DNA of 43,697 nt from CAZDIO01 sp964505555. GTDB lineage: Bacteria > Bdellovibrionota_C > UBA2361 > SZUA-149 > CAZDIO01. The notes below the pieces were generated by a model. It was given only the letters and a program-made list of their open reading frames with translations, was not told where the DNA came from and did no database searches. Positions 1 to 7,245 of this stretch are shown piece by piece. The DNA lies in assembly GCA_964505555.1 (NCBI GenBank), contig CAZDIO010000151.1:1-43697 (forward strand). Direction: 5' to 3'. Numbering within the stretch: the first letter of the stretch is position 1; every line of letters begins with the position of its first letter. The translations under genes were made by a program, and so were the position numbers.

Positions 1-12
1 CGCAACGACAGG
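1..12. repeat. Truncated copy of dispersed palindrome family A
   Basis: The window opens with the last 12 bases (CGCAACGACAGG) of the palindrome found complete at 11002-11081, 38742-38822 and 43526-43633. The flank just after it (about 13-45) is, on the opposite strand, similar to the left flank of the copy at 38742 (both contain a CAACAAAAT/TAACAAAAT stretch followed by AAATG or GAATG and a C-rich run), so the arms extend beyond the conserved core. Confidence 0.7.
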
Positions 13-111
13 CGGGGGTCATTCATTTTGTTAGAGGCTCTAGAGCTCTCCCGATTGTTTTCTTTACGAATCTAGTCCAAAATGTTATCTTTTTCCTTCA
101 AGTTAATTTGG

Positions 112-140
112 AATGCTTGTTGAGCATTGCTTTTTCTTTT
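112..140 (+). terminator. Possible Rho-independent terminator
   Basis: AATGCT and AGCATT form a 6-bp stem around a 5-base loop (TGTTG), followed by GC and a T-rich tract. The stem is short and AT-rich, so termination efficiency is uncertain. It would end a transcript coming from left of the window. Confidence 0.4.
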
Positions 141-218
141 CTTTTTCTGATCTTTAACAAGATACTAACAATTCCTACGAACCATAAGTTTTTAAGTTGG
201 GCAGAAGTTGTGCACGTG

Positions 219-251
219 GTTTCACACTGAGTAAAAAGCTGAGTGTGAAAC
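219..251. promoter_or_regulatory. 10-bp inverted repeat upstream of the first gene
   Basis: GTTTCACACT (219-228) and AGTGTGAAAC (242-251) are perfect inverted repeats separated by 13 bases, ending about 98 bases before the ATG at 349. It could be an operator or an mRNA leader hairpin; no T tract follows, so a terminator is less likely. Confidence 0.4.
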
Positions 252-348
252 AGTGAGGCAAACAAGGTTTTGTCGCGGTTTCATATCCGGGTTGTGGCGT
301 GACAATCAGGATTGAGTGGTGGCATTTTCAGCGAAGGAGCGTAGAATA

Positions 349-921
349 ATGGGCGCGAAGCAGGGTTACAATTGTGTTGATGTGAGTATTTCAGATCGGT
401 CTGTTCTTCGAGGCATTCCGATAACTGGGGATGCGACTCTATCGCAGCCAGTAGGGTTTCAGCTCGGTGGGAGCCGCATTCATGCGATGTGTCGGGGCGT
501 TCCCCGTGAGTATGGGCGGCTGGAACGAGCAACGCCGTTCTGTGATGCCTTTCCTCCTCGTGGAAAGCCAGTGAGCATTCTCCTTCGAGAATTGGGCGGC
601 GATGAGGAGGCAAACAGAGCAATTATCCGCGTCACAGACGCCAAAGAGGTTGCAAACGCACTTGCTGCGAAGCATCGACCATACCTTCCGGGGGACCCTG
701 AGGACCAACGGATCTCGTTTGTGCGGTACAATCTCGATCTGATCCTCTTTCTGGTCATTCCTCAAGTATTTACCCTCCGGGTCCCCGATGGGAATCTCGT
801 TTTTTTGATCGAACCAGGGACTATTGCGGTACGCTTCCCCGGCAACGAGAGGAACGTCGAGGCAGAGGAAGTTCCCGCGGAGGATCCGGCTGGCACCGCG
901 CACTGCTCCGCGGCGCCATAA
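349..921 (+). CDS. Unrecognised 190-residue protein, GC-rich gene
   Basis: I do not recognise the family. The frame is open from GTG codons at 316/319, but ATG 349 is preferred because AAGGAG (334-339) lies nine bases upstream. The product has no signal peptide and no clear membrane segment apart from a short hydrophobic stretch around residues 127-140 (LDLILFLVIPQVF). The last 25 residues are rich in Glu, Pro and Ala and look disordered. The gene is about 58 % GC over 421-600 by hand count, against about 40 % in alr downstream, and it is closed by a 13-bp hairpin at 950-980, so it looks like a self-contained, probably acquired unit. A short shadow frame on the opposite strand is less credible because it lacks the ribosome binding site. 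Confidence 0.6.
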   Translation: MGAKQGYNCVDVSISDRSVLRGIPITGDATLSQPVGFQLGGSRIHAMCRGVPREYGRLERATPFCDAFPPRGKPVSILLRELGGDEEANRAIIRVTDAKEVANALAAKHRPYLPGDPEDQRISFVRYNLDLILFLVIPQVFTLRVPDGNLVFLIEPGTIAVRFPGNERNVEAEEVPAEDPAGTAHCSAAP

Positions 922-949
922 ACTACTGGGACTGGAGGTAAGATGAGTC

Positions 950-980
950 GTGGCGGCCTACAACAAGTGTAGGTCGCCAC
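950..980 (+). terminator. Strong hairpin after the first gene
   Basis: A 13-bp stem (950-962 against 968-980, one G-T pair) with loop ACAAG starts 28 bases after the stop codon. Only a weak T-containing tract (CTTTAAATT) follows a few bases later, so it is either a terminator or a 3'-end protecting hairpin. Confidence 0.6.
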
Positions 981-1104
981 GCTCGTCGCTTTAAATTAGG
1001 TGCGAGCCTCCTGTTTCATTATAAAATTCTTCTTTCAAATGCATATTCTAGGTGCACTTTCCTTGATTACGGTGTTGTTTTAACTATTGAGTTAAGGATT
1101 TGTG

Positions 1105-1110
1105 TATACT
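1105..1110 (+). promoter_or_regulatory. Candidate -10 element for alr
   Basis: TATACT matches the sigma-70 -10 consensus in five of six positions. No good -35 element lies 16-18 bases upstream; TTGAGT at 1087 is only 12 bases away. If it is used, transcription would begin near 1117, just at the hairpin of 1119-1144. Confidence 0.35.
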
Positions 1111-1118
1111 AATTTATT

Positions 1119-1144
1119 GTCATCCCCGCGAGAGCGGGGATGAC
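1119..1144. repeat. CHPRESGD-type intergenic palindrome
   Basis: Two perfect 11-bp arms (GTCATCCCCGC and its complement) enclose a GAGA loop, a GNRA-type tetraloop. Translated in the alr frame it reads CHPRESGDD, a peptide signature typical of spurious N-terminal extensions made by dispersed intergenic palindromes in many proteobacteria. It lies 49 bases upstream of the alr start. Confidence 0.8.
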
Positions 1145-1192
1145 ACTTGCCAATCCAGGCATTCATTTTTAACTAAAAAGAGATCCAAAAAA

Positions 1193-2347
1193 ATGAAGCA
1201 AGAATTCTCCCCGCTCGATCTTCGCCCCACAGCGATGGATGTTGATCTAAGTGCGCTTGCTAGGAATTATTTAGCGTTAAAGCGGTTTTCTGCTCCTGCT
1301 TCGGTGATGGCGGTGCTGAAAGCAAACGCCTATGGGCATGGGCTTGTTCCGTGTGCGAAGTACCTTGAAAAGTGTGGTGTTGATTGTTTCGGGGTTGCCT
1401 TAGTAGAGGAGGGGATTGAGCTTCGTCAAAGCGGCATTACCGCACCGATACTTGTTTTTGGTGGAATCTTTGGTGATCAGATTCAGCACTTTCTTCAGTA
1501 TGAACTCCAGATTACAGCAAGCTCTGTTAGTAAACTTGAAGCGATCGAATCCGTTGCAGAGAAATTAGGAAAGAGAGCTCAGGTTCATTTAAAGATTGAT
1601 ACCGGAATGGAGCGAGTTGGGGTTCATTACTATACGGCGGGGAGCCTTTTTGAAAAAGCACTCAGTTGTAAACATTGCGATATTATCGGAGTGTTTTCTC
1701 ATTTTGCTATGGCAGAGAGTGAAGATCAGAGTTTTACAGATACTCAGCGTTCTCGCTTTCTAGAAGTTCTTGCTCCATATGAAAAACAGTTTCCAAAGAA
1801 GATCTGTCGTCACATTGCAAACTCTGCAGGAATGCTTCGGTCTCAAAAAAGTCATCTTGATATGGTTAGAACCGGAGTCTCGCTCTATGGGGTTTACCCT
1901 ACAGAGGAGATGAGTAGCCTCCTCCCCCTTTCGCCGGTGATGTCACTTCATTCAAAGGTCGTTTATTTCAAAGTGGTAAAAAAGGGTGACTCGGTTAGCT
2001 ACGGCAGAAACTGGACCGCTCCTGTGGATACCCGGGTGGTTACCATTCCTGTTGGATACGGAGATGGGTATTTTCGAAATCTCTCAAATATTGGCTCCAC
2101 ACTTATTCGTGGAAAACGGTATCAGATCATCGGGGCCGTATGTATGGACCAGATGATGGTAAATATCGGGCAGGATGAGGCGTACAACGGCGATCAGGTA
2201 ATGCTGATCGGATCGCAAGGAGATGAATGTATTACGGTAAACGAAGTAGCGAAGAGAGCTTCAACCGTGCCTCATGAGGTGTTGACCTCTACCAACCTTC
2301 GGGTTCCTAGACGATATTTTGTAGATGGAGAGCCGTATCATTTTTAG
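1193..2347 (+). CDS. alr: Alanine racemase
   Basis: PLP-dependent enzyme that interconverts L- and D-alanine, supplying D-Ala for peptidoglycan. The N-terminal barrel carries the PLP lysine, K43 in VLKANAYGHG; the catalytic tyrosine of the C-terminal domain is Y270 in SVSYGRNW. HLKIDTGMERVG (132-143) and the AGMLR stretch are also typical. At 384 residues it has the usual length. The frame is open back to 1100, but that extension translates the palindrome at 1119-1144, so ATG 1193 is chosen; its ribosome binding site (AAGAGA) is weak. thiL follows after 22 bases. First gene of a run of co-directional genes that reaches tlyA. Confidence 0.95.
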   Translation: MKQEFSPLDLRPTAMDVDLSALARNYLALKRFSAPASVMAVLKANAYGHGLVPCAKYLEKCGVDCFGVALVEEGIELRQSGITAPILVFGGIFGDQIQHFLQYELQITASSVSKLEAIESVAEKLGKRAQVHLKIDTGMERVGVHYYTAGSLFEKALSCKHCDIIGVFSHFAMAESEDQSFTDTQRSRFLEVLAPYEKQFPKKICRHIANSAGMLRSQKSHLDMVRTGVSLYGVYPTEEMSSLLPLSPVMSLHSKVVYFKVVKKGDSVSYGRNWTAPVDTRVVTIPVGYGDGYFRNLSNIGSTLIRGKRYQIIGAVCMDQMMVNIGQDEAYNGDQVMLIGSQGDECITVNEVAKRASTVPHEVLTSTNLRVPRRYFVDGEPYHF

Positions 2348-2369
2348 TTAGTTTTATAGATCTCCGCCG

Positions 2370-3389
2370 ATGAAAAAAATTACAGATCTTGGTGAATTTG
2401 CACTGATTGATTATCTTACGAAAAAGATCATACCTCCAAAGGGAGTTATGGGTGTGGGAGATGATTGTGCGGTGGTGCCAGTGCCAGGTGAGAATGGCTA
2501 CCAACTCTTTACTACCGATGCGATGGTAGAAGGGGTGCACTTTCGAACTGATTTTTCCCCTCCTGCGGATATCGGTTGGAAGCTTCTTAGTGTCTCGATA
2601 AGTGATATTGCCGCCATGGGGGGCATGCCTCAGTGGGCGTTGATTACGGCTCAATTAAAGCCAGATACTGATCTTTCTTGGATTGAGAACCTCTATGATG
2701 GACTGGATGAGGCAGCAAAAGAGTTTCAACTAACCATTATTGGGGGAGATACCGTAGCGGCTCCGATAAATTCTTTTTCATCAACGGTGATTGGAAGTTC
2801 TCTGGGTCCACCGCGGATGCGTCAGGGAGCAAACGTTGGAGATGATCTTTGGTTGAGCGGAGAGATTGGAGCAGCTTCATTTGGTTTGATGATCTTAGAG
2901 AGGAAGATTAAAGAGGAAGAAATTGAGCCATCAATTTCTCAGCAAGCACTCTTAGCGCACCAAAGACCGTGGCCACAAGTTCAGCTCGGACGATACCTTC
3001 TTGAAAATCATTGTGCTAATGCAATGATCGATCTCAGTGATGGGCTTTTTCAAGATGCCTCGCATATCGCGAGGCAGAGTAATGTCAGTTTGGAGATCTC
3101 CCTTTTGGATCTTCCGATATTTTCTGGGTATGAAAAATATGGAGTGGATTCGACGTTAGCCCTAACCGGGGGTGAAGATTATCAACTTCTTTTTACTGCA
3201 CCACAGACGATGCGCACAAAAATCGCGGCGTTTCAGGGCGAAAACCAGGGAGGTGTGTTTCGGATTGGTTCCGTAATTTCCCGAGAAGAAAGTCCTATTT
3301 CTCTTCTTGTTTCTAGTAGAAATCGGGTAAGCGTTACGGAATGGTTAGTTCAGAAGGGTTTAAAAGCTGGATTTGATCACTTTCGGTGA
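2370..3389 (+). CDS. thiL: Thiamine-monophosphate kinase
   Basis: Phosphorylates thiamine monophosphate to the active cofactor thiamine pyrophosphate using ATP. The protein belongs to the PurM/ThiL fold: the metal-binding motif GVGDDCAVV is at residues 28-36, followed by DAMVEGVHF, DIAAMGG, GGDTV, and DLSDGL in the C-terminal half. Length (339) is slightly above the usual 320-330. It sits 22 bases after alr and probably shares its transcript. No other thiamine genes are nearby. A small hairpin (GATCAC/GTGATC, 3375-3391) overlaps the stop codon but lacks a T tract. Confidence 0.95.
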   Translation: MKKITDLGEFALIDYLTKKIIPPKGVMGVGDDCAVVPVPGENGYQLFTTDAMVEGVHFRTDFSPPADIGWKLLSVSISDIAAMGGMPQWALITAQLKPDTDLSWIENLYDGLDEAAKEFQLTIIGGDTVAAPINSFSSTVIGSSLGPPRMRQGANVGDDLWLSGEIGAASFGLMILERKIKEEEIEPSISQQALLAHQRPWPQVQLGRYLLENHCANAMIDLSDGLFQDASHIARQSNVSLEISLLDLPIFSGYEKYGVDSTLALTGGEDYQLLFTAPQTMRTKIAAFQGENQGGVFRIGSVISREESPISLLVSSRNRVSVTEWLVQKGLKAGFDHFR

Positions 3390-3483
3390 TCGCTTCGCGT
3401 AACTTCTCACTTGTCCGTGCGGTTTTATGTTGGTAGCATATGTTTCTAGGAAATAGTCAGTATTTAAAGTTAGGGACAGATTT

Positions 3484-3993
3484 ATGCGATCAGATAAATT
3501 TCAGAGGGGCGTTAGGCCTAGCTTTTTATGCAGTATGTTTATTCACTGCATGCTTATGCTCAGTGTATGGGGTTTGTGTGCCCCAACTTTTGTAGGTGCT
3601 CAAGAGCAAGCACCGAATAAGAAAAATGAACCTGTTTCAGGAAACAAAATCCGTTCAGGAGTGATTGCAAGTACTGGGCAATTTCAAAAAAACGCAGCAA
3701 CGAATCTTAATGCAGCTGGAGAAGCAGCTGGAGACACTCAAAGTCCGGTCAGCGCAAGTATTCATAAACTCAAGGATGGACGGTGTGAGGTGGTCGTCAG
3801 TAATACCACTCAAGGAGACGCGGTGAGTGTCAGTTACGCGGTTGAAGGATATACTGCGTCTGGTTCACGAGCGCTCTATCATACCTATACATCGACGGTG
3901 AAACCAGGCAGTCCTGTAACAAAAATCTTTAGCTGTGGAAAAGATTTAAACTTGCAGGTGGTGCTGAAATCGGGTCGGATAGGAACCAAGTAA
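3484..3993 (+). CDS. Secreted protein of unknown function
   Basis: I do not recognise the family. The 169-residue product starts with a basic stretch and a hydrophobic segment (about residues 15-37) ending in FVGAQ, a likely Sec signal peptide; because the n-region is long, cleavage near residue 39 is an estimate. The mature part is low in complexity for 60 residues (Ala, Asn, Gly, Gln) and then forms a beta-rich region with two cysteines (in DGRCEVVVSN and FSCGKDLNL) that could form a disulfide in the periplasm. It lies directly upstream of ftsE (14-base gap), so it may be co-transcribed with the division genes, but nothing in it shows a division role. Confidence 0.75.
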   Translation: MRSDKFQRGVRPSFLCSMFIHCMLMLSVWGLCAPTFVGAQEQAPNKKNEPVSGNKIRSGVIASTGQFQKNAATNLNAAGEAAGDTQSPVSASIHKLKDGRCEVVVSNTTQGDAVSVSYAVEGYTASGSRALYHTYTSTVKPGSPVTKIFSCGKDLNLQVVLKSGRIGTK

Positions 3994-4007
3994 AAGATTG
4001 AAGCACC

Positions 4008-4694
4008 TTGCAAGGCGAATTCATTAAGTTTTACCATGTAGACAAGGTCTACCCACCGAATCAGGCAGCTCTTCGAGGCATCGATTTTCAGGTGCAAGCC
4101 GGAGAGTTTATCTTTATTGCTGGAGCCAGTGGTGCTGGAAAGTCGACCCTTCTGAAGCTGCTCTTTGCAGAGGAGCAAGCGAGTCGTGGCCAGGTGGTTG
4201 TTGGTGGAAGAAATTTAAATTCTATTCCGCGATCAGGGATCTCCCAACTCCGAAGAAAGATCGGCGTTATTTTTCAAGACTATAAACTTCTCCAGACAAG
4301 AACGGTTCTTGAAAATGTTGCTTTTGCCCTTGAAGTAATTGGTGTCAATAAACGAGAGCGTGAACAGCGCGCCTATAAGATGCTTGCCGCTGTAGGGCTG
4401 AAAGATCGCATTCACTCCCTTCCACAAACGCTCTCTGGTGGAGAACAGCAAAGGGTTTCAATCGCACGTGCCTTAGTGAGTCGTCCGCAGCTAATCTTAG
4501 CAGATGAGCCTACAGGAAATCTCGATCCCGATATGACCCTTGCGGTGTTTCAACTTCTTGTTGAAGCGTGTGAGTGTGGCACGACCGTGCTTGTTGCTTC
4601 CCATAACCTGACATTAATTGAGGAGATGAATAAGCGAACATTGGTGCTTGATCAGGGAAAACTGATCGGCGATTTTTTACACCCTAAAGGGTAG
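4008..4694 (+). CDS. ftsE: Cell division ATP-binding protein FtsE
   Basis: Cytoplasmic ATPase of the FtsEX complex, which transmits ATP-driven conformational change to a periplasmic hydrolase activator at the septum. Walker A GASGAGKST is at 39-47, the Q-loop FQDYKLL at 89-95, the ABC signature LSGGEQQR at 142-149 and Walker B LILADEPT at 162-169. At 228 residues it is full length. The start is TTG 4008: an in-frame stop at 3999 leaves no ATG or GTG upstream that would keep the usual N-terminus. ftsX begins three bases after the stop codon, indicating translational coupling. Confidence 0.95.
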   Translation: MQGEFIKFYHVDKVYPPNQAALRGIDFQVQAGEFIFIAGASGAGKSTLLKLLFAEEQASRGQVVVGGRNLNSIPRSGISQLRRKIGVIFQDYKLLQTRTVLENVAFALEVIGVNKREREQRAYKMLAAVGLKDRIHSLPQTLSGGEQQRVSIARALVSRPQLILADEPTGNLDPDMTLAVFQLLVEACECGTTVLVASHNLTLIEEMNKRTLVLDQGKLIGDFLHPKG

Positions 4695-4697
4695 GCA

Positions 4698-5702
4698 ATG
4701 AGTGAGGAGAAGAAATTTCACGTTCCTGAAGTTCGCACCGAGTATGGTCGAGGGTTTCTTACCGAGTATTGGAAAGATGAAAAACCATTGCCGATTATGA
4801 CTGGTGGGGCCTTGCCGCTCTACTACCTTCAGCAAGGGGTAAAAACACTCTTTGCGTTACCGATGAGTAATACGATTACTGTGATTACGATTGCAATCTC
4901 GCTCTTTTTATTTTCTGGGTTCTTACTGTTTTTAAAAAACACAGACCGGATTATTTCTAACATCGGCAGTAGTCTAGAAGTGACGGTATTTTTAAAAAGT
5001 GGTGCTCCGCAAGATGCGGTTGAGGGGTTTGTTTCAGAGCTTGGACATTGGTCAAGTGTGCGTAGTGTTAAATATGTATCGAAAGAGGAGGCCCTGCAGA
5101 GTCTTCGCGGACAGGTCGGGCGTGACTCCTCGTTTCTTGCTGTTCTTGAGAAAGAGAACGCTTTACCTGCATCCGTGGATCTTATGCTCCATCCAGATGA
5201 GGTAGGAATTAATCAGGTAGAGACCGTGGTTGAGAAACTTCGTGAGGAGAGTATCGTCGATGAGGTTGTCTACGGGAGTGAGTGGGTAGGAAAGGTGCAG
5301 GGATTTTTAAAGGTTTTTCGATTTTTTGGAATTGTAATTTTGATGACGATTCTAGCTACCGTTATCTTTCTTATTGCAAACACGATTAAACTCGTTATCT
5401 ATTCCCGCCGAGATGAAATTGAGATCATGCAGCTTGTAGGCTCAACACATACCTTCATTCGAGTTCCATTTCTTATCGGTGGGGTTATTCAAGGGGCGGT
5501 GGGTTCGGTTGCCGCAGTTTTGCTCCTTTCTTGTGCGTATTTCTTTGTAAACTATGAACTTCAGCGTTCGATGGTACTTGGAGTGTCTCTTTCACAGATC
5601 TCGTTTCTTAGTGCGGCATCGATCGCATTTATTGTCTTTATCGGGGTTGTCATCGGTGCTGTGGGAAGTCTTTTTGCGCTTCGGCAGTTTCTCGATGTTT
5701 AA
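4698..5702 (+). CDS. ftsX: Cell division protein FtsX
   Basis: Membrane partner of FtsE. The 334-residue protein shows the family's four transmembrane segments: one near residues 58-79, then a periplasmic domain of about 130 residues containing VTVFLKSGA, then three more in the C-terminal third. The conserved RRDEIEIMQLVGST coupling loop follows the second membrane segment. It lies between ftsE and an EnvC-like gene, which matches the known FtsEX-EnvC system in which the periplasmic loop of FtsX recruits EnvC. The cytoplasmic N-terminus of about 55 residues is somewhat long. Confidence 0.95.
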   Translation: MSEEKKFHVPEVRTEYGRGFLTEYWKDEKPLPIMTGGALPLYYLQQGVKTLFALPMSNTITVITIAISLFLFSGFLLFLKNTDRIISNIGSSLEVTVFLKSGAPQDAVEGFVSELGHWSSVRSVKYVSKEEALQSLRGQVGRDSSFLAVLEKENALPASVDLMLHPDEVGINQVETVVEKLREESIVDEVVYGSEWVGKVQGFLKVFRFFGIVILMTILATVIFLIANTIKLVIYSRRDEIEIMQLVGSTHTFIRVPFLIGGVIQGAVGSVAAVLLLSCAYFFVNYELQRSMVLGVSLSQISFLSAASIAFIVFIGVVIGAVGSLFALRQFLDV

Positions 5703-5729
5703 GTGAAGGTTTAGCTAAGTGAATTGTTC

Positions 5730-7088
5730 ATGCGTTATTTTTTTTTAACACAGAGGATTCACAGAGAGCGCAGAGGAACGCAGAGGAAAAAAGGTAATAA
5801 TTTTCTTCCTCTGCGCTCCTCTGTGCCCTCTGCGTACCCTCTGTATTCAAAAAAAATAGCGCTCTACTTAATCTTAACGCTATTTTCTGCTCTCCTCCCC
5901 GTCCGTGGGTATGCCCAAGAACAAGCTACCCAAGGGGAGCTTCAAAATCGACTTCGCAATGTGCACGAAAAAATTGATCGCGAAGAAAAAACCTTAAAAC
6001 TTATAAAAAACAAAAAAGAACAGATCAACCACTCGCTCGAGTACCTCGCCAGTGAAACTGCTCGTCTTACAAAGGAGAAAGGAGAACTTCTCCAGGAACA
6101 AAAGATTTTAGAAAAGCAGATGGGAGAGCTGACCAATCAGGTGGTGGCAACAAGTGTGGAGGTAAGCACGGTGGAGGCACAGATTCGAAAACGGCTAATC
6201 TCCATTTATAAACTCCGCAGACGTGCGGGGGGGATTAATTACCTTCTTCAAGCAACCTCTGCAACGGATCTGCTTCGGCGTGCGACGTACTTAAAAATCA
6301 TTGCTCGAGCCGATCAGGAACAATTAAATCTCTTGCTTGATCTCGTCAGTCGATTTGAAAAGGAAAAAAATGCATTAAAACAAACAAATGACACCCATCG
6401 TCAGTACTTAGAACAAGCCGCACATTTGCAGGCAGAATATGAAACAAAACTCATGGCCCAAAAAGATCTGCTACGAAAGTTGAAAATTGAAGAGGGGAGA
6501 TCCGAATCAACTATTAAGAAATTAGAAGAGATGGCTGATAAGTTAGAAACCCTCCTTGCAAAAATGATGGGCGGTGCAGAAAGGGAGCTCCGACCTGAAA
6601 AGCCGCAGAGTGGTGAGGTGCCACCATTTGTTGGTAATGGTCTTGCGCGGTTAAAAGGGACGTTACGTCTGCCGGTGGAGGGAACGCTTGTCAGGCGCTT
6701 TGGAAAGCAGCGACATGAAGAGTTTGTTGATATGCTTTTTATTAAAGGCCTTGAGTTTCACACCGCCCCAGGGGTAAAGGTCCAAACAGTGGCTCCGGGG
6801 AAGGTGATTTTTTCAAATATTCTTCCTGGATACGGCAACGTGGTTATCGTTGACCATGGTGAGCGCTACTATACGCTCTATGGGCGGCTTGCAAGCTCTA
6901 TCGTAAGTAGCGGAAAAATAGTTGGAGAGAGAGAAACGGTCGGAATTTTAGGAGAGGCCGATAGTAAGGGAAGAAACTTCTATTTTGAGCTTCGAGTTAA
7001 AGGAAAACCAGAAGACCCTATTTCTTATTTCAAAAAACAACCAGAAGTTGTCGATATAGGAGGTGAGGGTAAGCGAAGATCGTCATAG
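5730..7088 (+). CDS. EnvC-like murein hydrolase activator with degenerate LytM domain
   Basis: Periplasmic coiled-coil protein expected to bind FtsX and activate cell-wall amidases at the division site. Residues 66-280 are a heptad-rich coiled coil; a LytM/M23 fold occupies about 330-440. The metal-ligand positions of active LytM enzymes are replaced: the second motif reads YGRL (Arg386 instead of His) and the last reads FYFEL (Tyr418 instead of His), as in regulatory EnvC proteins. The signal peptide core (ALYLILTLFSALLPVRGYA) starts only at residue 44; residues 2-44 are encoded by a palindromic repeat (5732-5864). No ATG, GTG or TTG lies between the repeat and the signal core, so ATG 5730 (or TTG 5724) is the only available start. 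Its ribosome binding site is poor (GAAGG 20 bases upstream). Confidence 0.85.
   Translation: MRYFFLTQRIHRERRGTQRKKGNNFLPLRSSVPSAYPLYSKKIALYLILTLFSALLPVRGYAQEQATQGELQNRLRNVHEKIDREEKTLKLIKNKKEQINHSLEYLASETARLTKEKGELLQEQKILEKQMGELTNQVVATSVEVSTVEAQIRKRLISIYKLRRRAGGINYLLQATSATDLLRRATYLKIIARADQEQLNLLLDLVSRFEKEKNALKQTNDTHRQYLEQAAHLQAEYETKLMAQKDLLRKLKIEEGRSESTIKKLEEMADKLETLLAKMMGGAERELRPEKPQSGEVPPFVGNGLARLKGTLRLPVEGTLVRRFGKQRHEEFVDMLFIKGLEFHTAPGVKVQTVAPGKVIFSNILPGYGNVVIVDHGERYYTLYGRLASSIVSSGKIVGERETVGILGEADSKGRNFYFELRVKGKPEDPISYFKKQPEVVDIGGEGKRRSS
5732..5864. repeat. Palindrome family B, copy 1, inside the envC-like gene
   Basis: A long imperfect palindrome: outer arms GCGTTATTTTTTTT and AAAAAAAATAGCGC, inner arms rich in CACAGAG/CGCAGAGG on the left and CTCTGTG/CCTCTGCG on the right, meeting around 5790-5800. 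It begins at the start codon of the envC-like frame and keeps the frame open throughout. Relatives are at 15015-15105 and 30322-30405. Confidence 0.85.
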
Positions 7089-7245
7089 CTTCGAGCACTA
7101 ATTGTTTAGCGATTTGATGAGCAATAGAGCGGAATCGGAAATTATCTCGCTACCATGCCGGTGAGTACTTTGTAGACAGCGCGGCTTTTTGTCGTTAGTG
7201 TGAAAAAATTGTCCGTTTCATAATAGAAGCGGTAAATTAATCAAT

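Larger units (their letters stand above)
13..348. other. Intergenic stretch without a gene
   Basis: No open frame with a plausible ribosome binding site is visible here. The stretch holds the outer arm of a family A palindrome, a small hairpin followed by a T-rich run (112-140) that could end transcription of a gene left of the window, and a 10-bp inverted repeat at 219-251. Confidence 0.6.

Noticed and set aside
1100..1192. N-terminal extension of alr starting at 1100
   Set aside because: It only translates the CHPRESGD-type palindrome and lacks a ribosome site; other alanine racemases begin near the residue encoded at 1193.
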